This document shows positions 51,701-60,444 of a stretch of DNA of 64,000 nt, in pieces. This DNA is from Pseudanabaena sp. M085S1SP2A07QC (GTDB taxonomy: Bacteria > Cyanobacteriota > Cyanobacteriia > Pseudanabaenales > Pseudanabaenaceae), in contig JADBWK010000050.1 of NCBI GenBank assembly GCA_020404895.1, positions 16,806-80,805 of the forward strand. Reading direction: 5' to 3'. The translations under genes and the position numbers were made by a program. Under the pieces are notes generated by a model, which was not told the origin of the DNA, ran no database searches, and saw only the letters and a program-made list of their open reading frames with translations. Every line of letters starts with the position of its first letter. Positions within the stretch are counted from its first letter, which is position 1.

Positions 51701-52667
51701 TTCTAGTTCCCAAATTCTTCAAGTCGTTCCAGATCGAGTCACTTGCTCTAGCATCACACTCATCAACCACAAGAATGACTTCTGAGCTATCCTCTCGTCG
51801 CAAATAATTTACAACAGGAGATGCTTCATCGGCTCTTAGGTAAAGAACCAGTGGTAATAGAGATGGATCTCTTGTAACCTCCAGAACAAATCTTGTTTTT
51901 CCACTTCCTGCTTCTCCAAGAACTCTTATATGTCTAGCTCTATCTCTTAATAGCAAATCCTCTTTTATTGTTGTTGCTAAAGAGTCGAAACCTGAGCTAA
52001 ATACATAGGTTTCGCCCATATCTAAAGACCAATCTCCATGAGTCTTAAAATTGAATTCACTCAATCCTCTTAACTTCATTTTTAAAGCGGGGAAAGTATT
52101 TACAAACCCCAAAATTTCAGTCCATCCCCACACCTCTACTTGCGAATTATTGTAACCACATTGTTTAAAAAAATCTTTGGTAACTGCAATAGTTTTTAGA
52201 CGATCTTTTTCGACAAGATCATCCCCAAAGCAGACAATGACATAGTGTCCATCATTATCTAGACAGTTTCTAACACTATCTCCCAATCTGTCTTTCTCTA
52301 TAGGTACTGACTTCTCTTTTTTTCCTTTTGCCTTCGGATTGTTAGGATCTTTGATTATCTTAGGTTCTCCAAAAAGCTCTTTTTTTATTTCAGCTTCTTG
52401 CCAAGACTTAAAAGAATCACCAGTCTTAATTTGATAGCAGGTTAAACCATGCTTAATAAGCCCATTTGGAATTACTCCATCACAATCTTCGACTGCTGCA
52501 TCTACTCCTCCATCCGCAACATTGATTCGTTCGGAAACGTGAATTTTGTTTGAGGTTAAGTTAATACGTCTTGCTTCTGCCCATAAAAGATCACGAAAAA
52601 AATATACGGCTTCTTGGGCATTTAGCCTTTTAAGATCTTCACTGGAGGCAGTAAAAAGTGAACTCAT
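48777..52667 (-). CDS. Putative defence NTPase: N-terminal PD-(D/E)XK nuclease-like domain, P-loop ATPase, long helical C-terminus
   Basis: A 1296-residue protein. Residues about 15-190 look like an Mrr/PD-(D/E)XK nuclease: VADGGVDAAVED (Asp56) and LTCYQIKTGDS (Gln79-x-Lys81). Residues 220-500 form a P-loop ATPase with Walker A GEAGSGKTR (251-259) and Walker B VILVVDECDA (297-306). The remaining 800 residues are Leu/Trp-rich helical repeats without a named motif. A nuclease effector, NTPase core and long helical sensor are the arrangement of antiviral STAND proteins such as the Avs group, but this identity is inference. It is single, 109 bases upstream of the antiporter gene on the same strand. 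Only one GCGATCGC was seen in 3.9 kb, suggesting transfer. Confidence 0.6.
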   Translation of the reverse strand: MSSLFTASSEDLKRLNAQEAVYFFRDLLWAEARRINLTSNKIHVSERINVADGGVDAAVEDCDGVIPNGLIKHGLTCYQIKTGDSFKSWQEAEIKKELFGEPKIIKDPNNPKAKGKKEKSVPIEKDRLGDSVRNCLDNDGHYVIVCFGDDLVEKDRLKTIAVTKDFFKQCGYNNSQVEVWGWTEILGFVNTFPALKMKLRGLSEFNFKTHGDWSLDMGETYVFSSGFDSLATTIKEDLLLRDRARHIRVLGEAGSGKTRFVLEVTRDPSLLPLVLYLRADEASPVVNYLRREDSSEVILVVDECDARASDSIWNDLKNLGTRIKLISIYNQIERPDSRIEYIDHPPKLSHEEITKIILSYGFLPESAKRWAYLAGDSPRFAHMIGENLQANPTDVLFAPETFYERIIAGYEDSRDEAVKDRKRVLLYISLFKRFGYREPVDIEAKAISKIVQREFPNIGWVRFQEIVKELRVRKILQGSSTLYISPKALHIHLWTEWWDDYSSGFILDDFLRDLPQTELRDWFYEMFVYAAQSEGASSVIKKLLAEGGLFHDDKFLRSELGANFFFAIAQADPKTALKYLQKKIGCLGKDELLLLTTGRRQIIGALQGIAVWQDLFDGAAKILLQLAEAENEGWSNNATGVFCDLFAFGYGAVATTEASPKQRLLVLKEVLNSEIPERRSIAIKACSVALRSDQWFIRSGVEHQGLRQEPKLWSPQTYGEVWAAYQEVWQMLRERIPHLSNSEQKQVIDVILNRARGIAKINTLSPIAVDTLRELAQNPNAEIRTLTQAINNIIRYDSKEMSSENQKLWIDLHNEFYHNNDFHTSLKYYLSLSEWDEALDILDNFVNTEIFDLNNPRSEQSAIKRGEIILSKLGELANACILDTWLFDAEINWLVTTSELNMYQFGFEIGKRDECFSLLHKILNAQREFSNIECLFLSGYFRAIFEKDIELWEKHLDDLTEDEKMSIRVPEITRRSGQSEKSALRILDLARKGVIDPSQFSVMTITVQGMAENIFLQWMEFLLSICHPYSPSITLNLFYSRYVRVDHLQSLTIQPSEDITFRVLSNYLEPQKNSTITNYGVDSYQWAKIARFYLALYPDQATKVINEIFKNFSEIDTGYNAELQKLLVEIVNKKSKEVWDVVTQYIEPRFNTRAFRITRWLRGGGIPPTTTASMIEAFDPNDIWSWIDNKPEERASYAALFAPNRFFKEDGKVCFAREIIVRYGNLENVGSALVANFSTDGWSGAASIFYQQKRKILLDFKEDENNINVRDWIDSYAETLEKYIENAEINEERMVV

Positions 52668-52784
52668 AACATAAGGTAAACTGTGTTTGTTGATTATAGC
52701 CTAAGTATTTTAGTCGCCGCGCATTTTTGCCCTAGAATTTTGGGATCTGATATTCGATGAAATTGCTAATCAATTGCTTTACAT

Positions 52785-54767
52785 TTAAGGCGATCGCCTG
52801 TTTAAAATATCCTTTGCCATCTTCAAGAAATAATCTGGACTAGTAGCAATATCATCATTTTTGCTACGCGAACCACTACCATTGGAATCATTGGTCTTTT
52901 GTGCTATATCTAGATCCGAAAGAACCACAGGCGTTATATCCAAAGTGCTAGGAGGCAGAACCTCTCTTTGAGCAGGAGATAAAGCTTTGGGAGTGTATAA
53001 CAAATATAAAATGCGATCGCCTTTTTCCCATATCATATCGGCAGATACAATTTGTAATTGACCTTTGCGCTCAAATAGCAATGGCAGTAATATTCCTGCA
53101 TTAAACATCGTATTAAAACGATTTAATTGCTCTTCAAGTTCTTCTTCAATGAGTAGAAATTCCCCAACTCTAACTTCCCTTTGCACAATATATTGATTCC
53201 AAGTTTTAATCGGAACACGGGCGCTAAAAGCTTGCTGGACTTCAGGTTCACCATTGCGATCGCCTTCAGCCTCTTTGATATAAACCGCAAATACCTTAGG
53301 TGGATTGAACTCCTTCGCAGCGATTTGAGCAATTACAATATTCACATCGGTATTAATCGTCAGCGCGACAAAAGTCCCTACCGAGTCCAATCCCGCTTCA
53401 GCTAAAGATTTCGCATCTAAGCCATTACTCACAAAAGCAGGAATATCGTATTCGGCTGCCTGCTTGCAAAGCTCGGCACTAGTATCGATAAGCGCCACAC
53501 GCTGACCATTCGCTTGAAATAGCCTCGCCACCAAAATTCCAATTGGATTACTACCCACAACCACCAATCCTGAAATATCAGGTTGATTTAGCCCTAAGAG
53601 TTTTGCCACAAATTTCGCAGACAGTCCTTGCAAAAACACCGTCATCGCAATAGTTAGGAAGACTAAAGCCTTAATTGATTCACCGCCATTGACTCCTCGC
53701 TCGGTTAATAAAATCGAAAAGAGCGAAGCCACCGAAGCCGCAACAATTCCTCTGGGGGCGCACCATGATAAAAAAGCTTTTTGTCGCCAAGTAAAACTGC
53801 TATTCCATGTGCTGACAATCACATTGATCGGTCGGACAATAAACATCAAAAAGAGAACTGTCTGCACACCTCCCCAACCAAGAGCAAAGATACTAGGAAT
53901 GGAAAGATTTGCTGAGAGTAAAATAAATAGCACTGAAACCATAAGAGCCACGAGTTGACTCTTAAATTTAAGCAAGGCACGACTATTGGGGATTTCGGAA
54001 GCGCGTAAAACAATTCCCATCAAGACAACTGCCGTCAGTCCCGATTCGCTTTGAATTTCTTGAGCAATACCAAATAGCCCTAATACTGCCGCCACTACCA
54101 CCGCGCTTTTAGTATCTTCCGCAAGAAATGCAGCCCTCTGCAAAAACTTGCCCAATAGCCAACCTGCGATCGCGCCCAGTACGCCGCCAACCCCTAGCCG
54201 CAATCCTAGATCGCTAACCACTACAAAAGCACTAGATGTCGGATTTAAAGCAACATCAAGGACGACAACGGCTAACACTGAACCGATCGCATCAATTAAC
54301 ACGCCTTCCCCTTCAAGGATTGTCGCAAGGCGGCGATCTAGTCCGACCTCTTCAACAATTGGATTAATGACAGTTGGGCCTGTCACTACCACTAAAGCCG
54401 CATATAAAAAAGCGATCGTCCAAGGAAATTCACTCAACCAATAGGCTGCAATCCCACCGCCTATTAGAGTAATCAAAGTTCCAATTGTGATTAAGTTGCG
54501 CAAACTCGCCGAGACTTTGCCAAGCTCTTTTAGTTGTAGGTTCAGTCCACCATCGAACAAAATTAGAGCCACAGAAATCGATACGATCGCCTCTAACCCA
54601 TTTCCCAATAATCTTGGCTGTACTAAATTTAAGCCATTTCTTCCTAAAGCTATGCCAAAAATCAGCAGAAATACAATACTCGGCACTCGGAAAAAATTCG
54701 CGATGACACGAGCAAAAACACCTGCGGCGATCGCAATAATAATTAGTAGAGAAAGAGAGCCTTCCAT
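52785..54767 (-). CDS. Cation:proton antiporter with TrkA-type regulatory domains
   Basis: A 660-residue CPA-type Na+/H+ (or K+/H+) exchanger. About twelve membrane helices occupy residues 1-395, with SIVFLLIFGIALGRNGLNLV, VSVALILFDGGLNLQL, GPTVINPIVEEVGLDRRLATILEGEG and WCAPRGIVAASVASLFS typical of the family. A TrkA-N Rossmann domain follows (LVVVGSNPIGILVARLFQAN, about 400-520), then a TrkA-C-like domain. Nucleotide control of ion exchange is likely. Normal length for the cyanobacterial NhaS-type group. Confidence 0.9.
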   Translation of the reverse strand: MEGSLSLLIIIAIAAGVFARVIANFFRVPSIVFLLIFGIALGRNGLNLVQPRLLGNGLEAIVSISVALILFDGGLNLQLKELGKVSASLRNLITIGTLITLIGGGIAAYWLSEFPWTIAFLYAALVVVTGPTVINPIVEEVGLDRRLATILEGEGVLIDAIGSVLAVVVLDVALNPTSSAFVVVSDLGLRLGVGGVLGAIAGWLLGKFLQRAAFLAEDTKSAVVVAAVLGLFGIAQEIQSESGLTAVVLMGIVLRASEIPNSRALLKFKSQLVALMVSVLFILLSANLSIPSIFALGWGGVQTVLFLMFIVRPINVIVSTWNSSFTWRQKAFLSWCAPRGIVAASVASLFSILLTERGVNGGESIKALVFLTIAMTVFLQGLSAKFVAKLLGLNQPDISGLVVVGSNPIGILVARLFQANGQRVALIDTSAELCKQAAEYDIPAFVSNGLDAKSLAEAGLDSVGTFVALTINTDVNIVIAQIAAKEFNPPKVFAVYIKEAEGDRNGEPEVQQAFSARVPIKTWNQYIVQREVRVGEFLLIEEELEEQLNRFNTMFNAGILLPLLFERKGQLQIVSADMIWEKGDRILYLLYTPKALSPAQREVLPPSTLDITPVVLSDLDIAQKTNDSNGSGSRSKNDDIATSPDYFLKMAKDILNRRSP

Positions 54768-54781
54768 AAGATAAATCTCAA

Positions 54782-54815
54782 TAGAGAGGATTGTCGCTGC
54801 GCGGCAACCCTCTCT
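54782..54815. terminator. Hairpin between ppx and antiporter genes
   Basis: Arms TAGAGAGGATTGTCGC / GCGGCAACCCTCTCTA with small mismatches and a TGC loop, at the 3' end of the Ppx/GppA gene. Confidence 0.55.
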
Positions 54816-56400
54816 AATCTAAGGATACTGACAGCGTAAAATTAAACTGAGTCTCAAAGGGCTGCTTCTTATAGTCAAGACTCCAAAGCTCTAGGGTACA
54901 CGGATCATTGGGCTGTCTGGGTTTGAGTTGCAATGAGCATGCACGAGTCTGAGGGTTACAAACTACCCGAATAGAAGCGATCGCCCCAATCTGGCGACGA
55001 TCAAGGGCTGTAGCTATTCGCAAGAATGTACTGCCTTGACGCACAAATGTTTTTAGCCGCTCACTATCTAAGCGTTGGAAATTATCGTGTTTTTTCTTGG
55101 GCTCACTCTTGCGGTGATAACGAGCAAGATTGGCGATCGCTTCAATCTCTGACTCGGTATAGCCCAATAGCTCGCCATTACGAATTAAATAATAGGAATG
55201 CTTATGGTGAGCATCGTGGCTAACGTGATGTCCCGCATTATGCAACATCGCCGCCGCCCATAGCAAATGCCTTTCATCATCGCCCCATTCATGAAAAATC
55301 CCCTTGGTCTGATCAAATAAACTCAAGGCATGTTCAGCAACCTGCTTAGCATATTTAGTATCAATGCCGTATTTATCAGCAAGCTTGAGAATACTGCGAT
55401 CGCGAACCGTACTTTGATAGCGCCAGCCATCCTCGATATAGCTATGACGAATCATCCAATCCACCACCAAGCCTTCACGCAAGGCTCTCTGACAGAGCAT
55501 AATTTTGGGAATTCCCAATAAACGCATAGTCTCTAAGAGGACAATTGCTCCCGCTAAGATAATCTCGGCTCGCTTTTGGCGCACCATAGCCGTGCGTTCT
55601 TCTAAATTCGCTCGACGTAAGCGCCAAACAATATTTTCTAAATCCGCAAAGGGGAGCTCATAACCTTGGAGAGGATTAGGAACCAGTCCTAATTTCTCCT
55701 TAGCATGGAGAGATATCAAAGTCTCAATCGTACCTGATGTGCCGATCGCCTTTAAGATCTTACCTTCAAGTTCTTCTTTAAGCAGATATTTTAAGTCATC
55801 GGTAGGGCGCTCTATTGATCCAAGAATGTAACCTAATAAGCGATCGTATTCTGGTTGTGAAATAGGATCGGTTTTAACAAATAAATCAGTTAAACGAACT
55901 GCCCCAATTTTAGTACTACTCAGATGTAACGGATCGCGACCATCCCCCAAAATCATCTCTGTCGAACCGCCACCAATATCAATCAGTAGATGCGGCTCAT
56001 CTTTGAGCTCCATCGCAGAGAGCACACCTAAATAGATGCGTCTGGCTTCTTCTTGTCCTGAGATAACTTCAACATGCAATCCTAACTCTTCATAAATGCG
56101 GCGAATAAAATCATGACCATTAGGAGCCTCACGGGTCGCACTAGTCGCCACAGCCACAATCTCTTCAACTTTAAAAGTATGGCAGATTTCCTGACATCGC
56201 TTCAGAGCTTCCAGCGATCGCTTCATCGCATCTTCAGTCAAATTTCCTGTTTGGGCACAGCGCTCTCCTAGCCTTACTGTTGCCTTTTCTGACTCAATTA
56301 CGCTAAAACTAGGTATCGAAGTCTGAATTTGTACAATTACCATATGAATGGAGTTTGTACCAACATCGATCGCCGCTAGGGTTTTGACATCTGAAGTCAT
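54814..56400 (-). CDS. Ppx/GppA exopolyphosphatase family protein
   Basis: From ATG 56400 this has 528 residues. The actin-like ATPase fold shows AAIDVGTNSIHMVIVQI (phosphate 1), ATSATREAPNGHDFI, LLIDIGGGSTEMILGD (phosphate 2) and AIGTSGTIETLISL. The C-terminal HD-like domain has LWAAAMLHNAGHHVSHDAHHKHSYYLI with several His residues. These enzymes degrade polyphosphate or (p)ppGpp-type substrates. A longer reading starting at 56457 adds 19 residues taken from a hairpin and is not preferred. Confidence 0.92.
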   Translation of the reverse strand: MTSDVKTLAAIDVGTNSIHMVIVQIQTSIPSFSVIESEKATVRLGERCAQTGNLTEDAMKRSLEALKRCQEICHTFKVEEIVAVATSATREAPNGHDFIRRIYEELGLHVEVISGQEEARRIYLGVLSAMELKDEPHLLIDIGGGSTEMILGDGRDPLHLSSTKIGAVRLTDLFVKTDPISQPEYDRLLGYILGSIERPTDDLKYLLKEELEGKILKAIGTSGTIETLISLHAKEKLGLVPNPLQGYELPFADLENIVWRLRRANLEERTAMVRQKRAEIILAGAIVLLETMRLLGIPKIMLCQRALREGLVVDWMIRHSYIEDGWRYQSTVRDRSILKLADKYGIDTKYAKQVAEHALSLFDQTKGIFHEWGDDERHLLWAAAMLHNAGHHVSHDAHHKHSYYLIRNGELLGYTESEIEAIANLARYHRKSEPKKKHDNFQRLDSERLKTFVRQGSTFLRIATALDRRQIGAIASIRVVCNPQTRACSLQLKPRQPNDPCTLELWSLDYKKQPFETQFNFTLSVSLD

Positions 56401-56430
56401 GAGCTGTTTCCGCGAAATTAATTGCAAACG

Positions 56431-56477
56431 CCAACTTATAAGATTGCTCCCCTGCAAGGCGCAACCTTATAAGTTGG
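56431..56477. repeat. Hairpin upstream of the Ppx/GppA gene
   Basis: CCAACTTATAAGATTGC / GCGCAACCTTATAAGTTGG with one mismatch. It lies 31 bases upstream of the ATG of the minus-strand gene, so it is in the promoter or 5' leader region. Confidence 0.55.
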
Positions 56478-56594
56478 GATAAATTATTTTGTACAAGTAC
56501 TTAAGTCATGGTAGATGAAAACCTGTAAGAATAGAAAGTACATTCAGTTAACCTTGGCTATTTATGAGGCGATCCTAGCTTATATATAAAAAGT

Positions 56595-57695
56595 ATGGGA
56601 AATAAACAAGTAGTTTTAGTCGTAGATGATGAACCCGCCAATTTTGATGTCATCGAAATTTTGCTATTTAAAGAGGGGTATGAGCTTTATCATCAAGACA
56701 ATGGGGCAGATGCGATCGCCTCTCTTGACACCATTAAACCTGACCTCATTTTACTAGACGTGATGATGCCAGACATGGATGGTATTGAGGTATGTCAACA
56801 GCTTAAGCAAGATCGTCAATGGCAACACATCCCAATAATTATTGTTACTGCTCTATCGGACAAAGAAGATCTGGCTCGTTGTCTGGATGCGGGAGCCGAT
56901 GATTTTATTAGTAAACCAATTAACAGCACCGAACTCCGCGCCCGTGTGCGATCAATGTTGCGAATTAAGTCGCAATACGATCGCATCCAAGAAACAATGA
57001 TGTTGCGCGAAGAAATGATGCAAACAATTGTCCACGATCTTCGCAATCCTTTAATTGGGATCTTGTTGGGCTGTGATTCTCTCAAAATTTTAGAGCTGCC
57101 TGATCGCGCAAAAAGGAGAATTGTCCAAATTGGCAAAACTATCGAGCACATGCGTTTTCTGATCGATGATATTTTAACCATCGGTAGGATCGAGGCAAAT
57201 AAACTGATTCTCAATCGCACTACGTTCGATATAACTGAAATAGCGAAATCTGCGATCGCAGATTTCGCTAACCTCTCCAACAGCAAGCAAATCCAGATTT
57301 TAGGTGAATTTGATACTGAACCAGCCTATACATCTGGGGATAAGCAATTAATTAGCCGTGTATTAGAAAACTTATTAGATAATGCTATCAAGTTTTCTCC
57401 ACAGCAAAGTTCTATTACGATCAGGGTTGAATGTTTGCCCAAAAATCCTGATCGCCAAGATTTAATTAAGATTGAAGTAATTGATTGTGGTGTGGGCATA
57501 AGCCCTGAACAAAAACAGGTAATCTTTGAAAAGTATGAAGTTGGTAATATTGTGTTGGGAGTCTCCCAAATTGGCTTAGGTCTGTCTTTCTGCAAAATGA
57601 TGATTGAAGCGCACAAAGGCTTTATCTCAGTAACCAACAATCAACCGAAAGGTGCAATTTTTACTGTTTTGCTAGAGCGAGAGCATATTAGCTAA
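56595..57695 (+). CDS. Receiver-histidine kinase hybrid protein
   Basis: A 366-residue soluble hybrid. Receiver: VVLVVDDEPANFDVIEILL, Asp55 in LILLDVMMPDMDG, Lys107 in DDFISKPIN. HisKA: His147 in MQTIVHDLRNPLIG. HATPase: NLLDNAIKFSPQ, VIDCGVGISPEQK and LGLSFCKMMIEAHKG. The layout is the same as the protein at 20373. It is followed by a terminator and a repeat before a third hybrid gene. Confidence 0.92.
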   Translation: MGNKQVVLVVDDEPANFDVIEILLFKEGYELYHQDNGADAIASLDTIKPDLILLDVMMPDMDGIEVCQQLKQDRQWQHIPIIIVTALSDKEDLARCLDAGADDFISKPINSTELRARVRSMLRIKSQYDRIQETMMLREEMMQTIVHDLRNPLIGILLGCDSLKILELPDRAKRRIVQIGKTIEHMRFLIDDILTIGRIEANKLILNRTTFDITEIAKSAIADFANLSNSKQIQILGEFDTEPAYTSGDKQLISRVLENLLDNAIKFSPQQSSITIRVECLPKNPDRQDLIKIEVIDCGVGISPEQKQVIFEKYEVGNIVLGVSQIGLGLSFCKMMIEAHKGFISVTNNQPKGAIFTVLLEREHIS

Positions 57696-57697
57696 TT

Positions 57698-57752
57698 AAA
57701 AACCAATAAGTATAGAACGGCGCTTTGCGCCGTTCTATACTTATTGGTTTTT
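57698..57752. terminator. Perfect 26-bp hairpin
   Basis: Arms AAAAACCAATAAGTATAGAA.. and exact complement around GCGCTTTGCGC with a TTT loop, two bases after the stop codon of the receiver-kinase gene. One of the cleanest examples of the window's palindrome class. The stretch 57696-57998 (303 bases) holds only this and the composite repeat. Confidence 0.7.
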
Positions 57753-57805
57753 ATGTATTAACCAATCTGAATACAGATATAACAAAAAAATTGTATTAAA
57801 CCACT

Positions 57806-57910
57806 AATACCAATTCACAAAAGTGTGGCAACACTTCTGTGAATTAAACCCCAAACCCTGTAAGGGTTTTAAACACACAAAATGGCTACGCCATTTTGTG
57901 TTTTGGTATA
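57806..57910. repeat. Three-hairpin composite repeat, copy B
   Basis: TACCAATTCACAAAAGTGTG.. to GTGTTTTGGTATA. It matches the copy at 6331-6435 over its whole length with a few substitutions, in the same orientation. Confidence 0.75.
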
Positions 57911-57998
57911 ACTGTAGATCGCTTAGACTGTCCAAATAAACTTTGACGATTGCCTATTAACAATAAATGGGTAATCTAAACAAAAACGAAACAAAAGT

Positions 57999-59081
57999 AT
58001 GACATGCATATTAGTCATCGAAGACGAAGACCTAATTCGCAAGTCCTTAGAAGACTTGCTTTCTGTAGAGGGGTTTGAGGTAATTACCGCCGAAAATGGG
58101 GAAAGAGGAGTGAGTCTGGCAAGCCAAAGACATCCAGATTTGATTCTTTGTGACGTAATGATGCCTATCCTCAATGGGTTTGGAGTCCTCGAACAATTGC
58201 GTCAAGATAAAACCTTGAGTACTGTCCCTTTTCTCTTTTTGACTTCGATGATGGATCGACGCAGTACTCGGAGAGGTATGGCTTTAGGTGCTGATGATTA
58301 TTTAGAAAAGCCCTGCACTAGAGATGAACTGCTAGAAGCGATCGCTATACGTCTTGGCAAACAAAAAGCTATAGAAAAACGCTTTGAAGAGAAAATGGAC
58401 GCTTTGCGGACTAGCATTACCCTAGCTCTGCCCCATGAGTTACAGACTCCACTTTCAGGAATTATGGGATTGTCAGAATTGATGATGATGCAAAGTGAAG
58501 AACTCCTGCCATCTGAAGTTCATGAATATGCTGAGGGTATTCACCAATCATCTGAACGTCTCTATCGATTGATCCAAAACTATTTATTCTACAGCAGATT
58601 AATAGTCATGCGATCTCAAGGTGTGACCAGATTTACATCGACATATCCTTGCAATAGCAAAATGATGATAACTAGTCTAAGTGAGCGTAAGGCAAAGTCA
58701 TGCGATCGCTTAGATGACTTAGAGCTAGATCTTGCAGAATTCGATCTCGCCATTTCATCGGAAGAATTAACTAAAATTACGGAAGAACTAATTGATAATG
58801 CGTTCAAATATTCCCAAAAAGAAAGCAAGGTAGTTGTCAGTAGTCAGGTTACTGACAGTGCATGGATATTTAATATCCAAGATAGCGGTCGCGGCATGAC
58901 TGATCAGCAAATCGCCAATATCGGCGCATTTATGCAATTTGAGCGCCAATTTTACGAACAACAGGGTATGGGACTAGGCTTATCGCTAGCGAAGCTTTTA
59001 GTTGAATTTTATGACGGCAATATAGTCATTCAAAGCCAAGAAAATATTGGTACAAATCTTTGTATTTCAATTCCACTTTAA
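57999..59081 (+). CDS. Receiver-histidine kinase hybrid protein
   Basis: A 360-residue soluble hybrid. Receiver: CILVIEDEDLIRKSLEDL, Asp52 in LILCDVMMPILNG, Lys104 in DDYLEKPCT. HisKA: His146 in LALPHELQTPLSG. HATPase: ELIDNAFKYSQK, IQDSGRGMTDQQ and MGLGLSLAKLLVEFYDG. The kinase half is divergent from the one encoded just upstream. Close spacing of the two genes suggests related, but not co-transcribed, signalling. Confidence 0.9.
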   Translation: MTCILVIEDEDLIRKSLEDLLSVEGFEVITAENGERGVSLASQRHPDLILCDVMMPILNGFGVLEQLRQDKTLSTVPFLFLTSMMDRRSTRRGMALGADDYLEKPCTRDELLEAIAIRLGKQKAIEKRFEEKMDALRTSITLALPHELQTPLSGIMGLSELMMMQSEELLPSEVHEYAEGIHQSSERLYRLIQNYLFYSRLIVMRSQGVTRFTSTYPCNSKMMITSLSERKAKSCDRLDDLELDLAEFDLAISSEELTKITEELIDNAFKYSQKESKVVVSSQVTDSAWIFNIQDSGRGMTDQQIANIGAFMQFERQFYEQQGMGLGLSLAKLLVEFYDGNIVIQSQENIGTNLCISIPL

Positions 59082-59082
59082 A

Positions 59083-59136
59083 CAAAGCGATGCATGTAGA
59101 GGCAATTCATGAATTGCCTCTACATGCATCGCTTTG
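59083..59136. terminator. Perfect 26-bp palindrome of the GGCAATTCATGAATTGCC type
   Basis: CAAAGCGATGCATGTAGAGG.. and exact complement with AT centre, one base after the stop of the third hybrid gene. The core is a GAGGCAATTC version of the repeat at 6176. Confidence 0.65.
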
Positions 59137-59201
59137 CTTAGTTCGCCAATAACCCAAAAAAGATATGATCTAGCTAGATCCATCTAGAGTGAAATAGCAA
59201 A

Positions 59202-60398
59202 ATGTCGGTTGTCCCATCCCATCGCAAGGCAAAAGCTCTTGGAGATGTCCAGCGTCGCCCTGCCAAAGAACTGTGCAGCGAATGCGGTCTCTGTGATACC
59301 TACTATATTCATTACGTTAAAGAAGCTTGTGCATTTATCACACAACATATTGATGAACTTGAAACGCAGTCCCATGGGCGATCGCGTGATCTCGATAACG
59401 AACAAGAATTATATTTTGGCGTACATCAAGAAATGATTGCCGCCCGTAAAACTGAGCCAATTGAGGGGGCACAATGGACAGGAATTGTGTCAACACTAGC
59501 GATCGAGATGCTAGAGCGTGGCTTAGTTGAAGGGGTGGTCTGTGTGCAATCAAGCAAAGATGATCGCTTTAAACCTCAGCCCATAATTGCCCGAAACCGT
59601 GAGGAAATTCTTGCCGCACGAGTAAATAAACCTACTCTTTCGCCGAATCTCTCAGTATTAGAACAGATTGAGCAGTCGGGAATTAAAAGGTTATTGGCGA
59701 TCGGTGTCGGCTGCCAAATTCAAGCCCTAAGAACCGTTGAAAAGGAACTCGGCTTAGAGAAGCTCTATGTATTAGGTACACCCTGTACGGATAATGTCAC
59801 AAGAGACGGCTTACAAAAATTTCTCGATACCACCAGTCGATCGCCTGAAACGGTAGTACATTACGAATTCATGCAGGATTTTAATGTACATTTCAAGCAT
59901 TCCGATGGTTCGACGGAACTGGTGCCATTTTTCGGATTAAACACTAAGGAACTCAAGGATGTATTTGCGCCATCCTGCATGACCTGCTTTGACTACACCA
60001 ATGCGCTCGCCGATATCGTGGTCGGCTACATGGGCGCAACCTTTGGATGGCAATGGATTGTGGTGCGGAACGAGACTGGCAAAGAGATGCTGGAACTGAT
60101 CAAAGATCAATTGCAGACTCAGCCTGTGATCTCTAGTGGCGATCGCCGTGCGGCAGTGCAGCAAGGTATCTCGGCATACGACCAAGCGGTGACTTTGCCA
60201 ATTTGGTTAGCTTGGATCATTAGCTTTGTGGTGAATAAAATTGGACCGAAAGGTTTGGAATATGGGCGTTTCTCCATTGATTCCCACTTTGTCCGCAATT
60301 ATCTCTACGTGCGCCGCAACTATCCGAAAAAGTTAGAAGCCCATGTCCCAGAATTTGCCAAACGAATCATTGCTCAGTACCAGTTACCCAAAGTTTAA
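59202..60398 (+). CDS. bciB: Ferredoxin-dependent divinyl (proto)chlorophyllide 8-vinyl reductase, BciB type
   Basis: A 398-residue F420 hydrogenase/dehydrogenase beta-subunit family protein. CSECGLCDTYY near residue 26 and CMTCFDYTNALADIVVGYMG near 260 carry the iron-sulfur cysteines. IGVGCQIQALRTVEKELGLEKLYVLGTPCTDNV carries the flavin/active-site region. Length and motif order match cyanobacterial BciB (slr1923 type), which reduces the 8-vinyl group of divinyl chlorophyll precursors. The related 7-hydroxymethyl-chlorophyll reductase of plants is the main alternative. The gene is single and ends before a 20-bp palindrome. Confidence 0.85.
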   Translation: MSVVPSHRKAKALGDVQRRPAKELCSECGLCDTYYIHYVKEACAFITQHIDELETQSHGRSRDLDNEQELYFGVHQEMIAARKTEPIEGAQWTGIVSTLAIEMLERGLVEGVVCVQSSKDDRFKPQPIIARNREEILAARVNKPTLSPNLSVLEQIEQSGIKRLLAIGVGCQIQALRTVEKELGLEKLYVLGTPCTDNVTRDGLQKFLDTTSRSPETVVHYEFMQDFNVHFKHSDGSTELVPFFGLNTKELKDVFAPSCMTCFDYTNALADIVVGYMGATFGWQWIVVRNETGKEMLELIKDQLQTQPVISSGDRRAAVQQGISAYDQAVTLPIWLAWIISFVVNKIGPKGLEYGRFSIDSHFVRNYLYVRRNYPKKLEAHVPEFAKRIIAQYQLPKV

Positions 60399-60406
60399 TA
60401 TTCAGG

Positions 60407-60426
60407 CAAGGGGCTTAAGCCCCTTG
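60407..60426. repeat. Perfect 20-bp palindrome
   Basis: CAAGGGGCTTAAGCCCCTTG, no loop, between convergent bciB and the 742-residue gene. Possible bidirectional terminator. Confidence 0.6.
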
Positions 60427-60444
60427 TTCCATAAACCTAAACAT

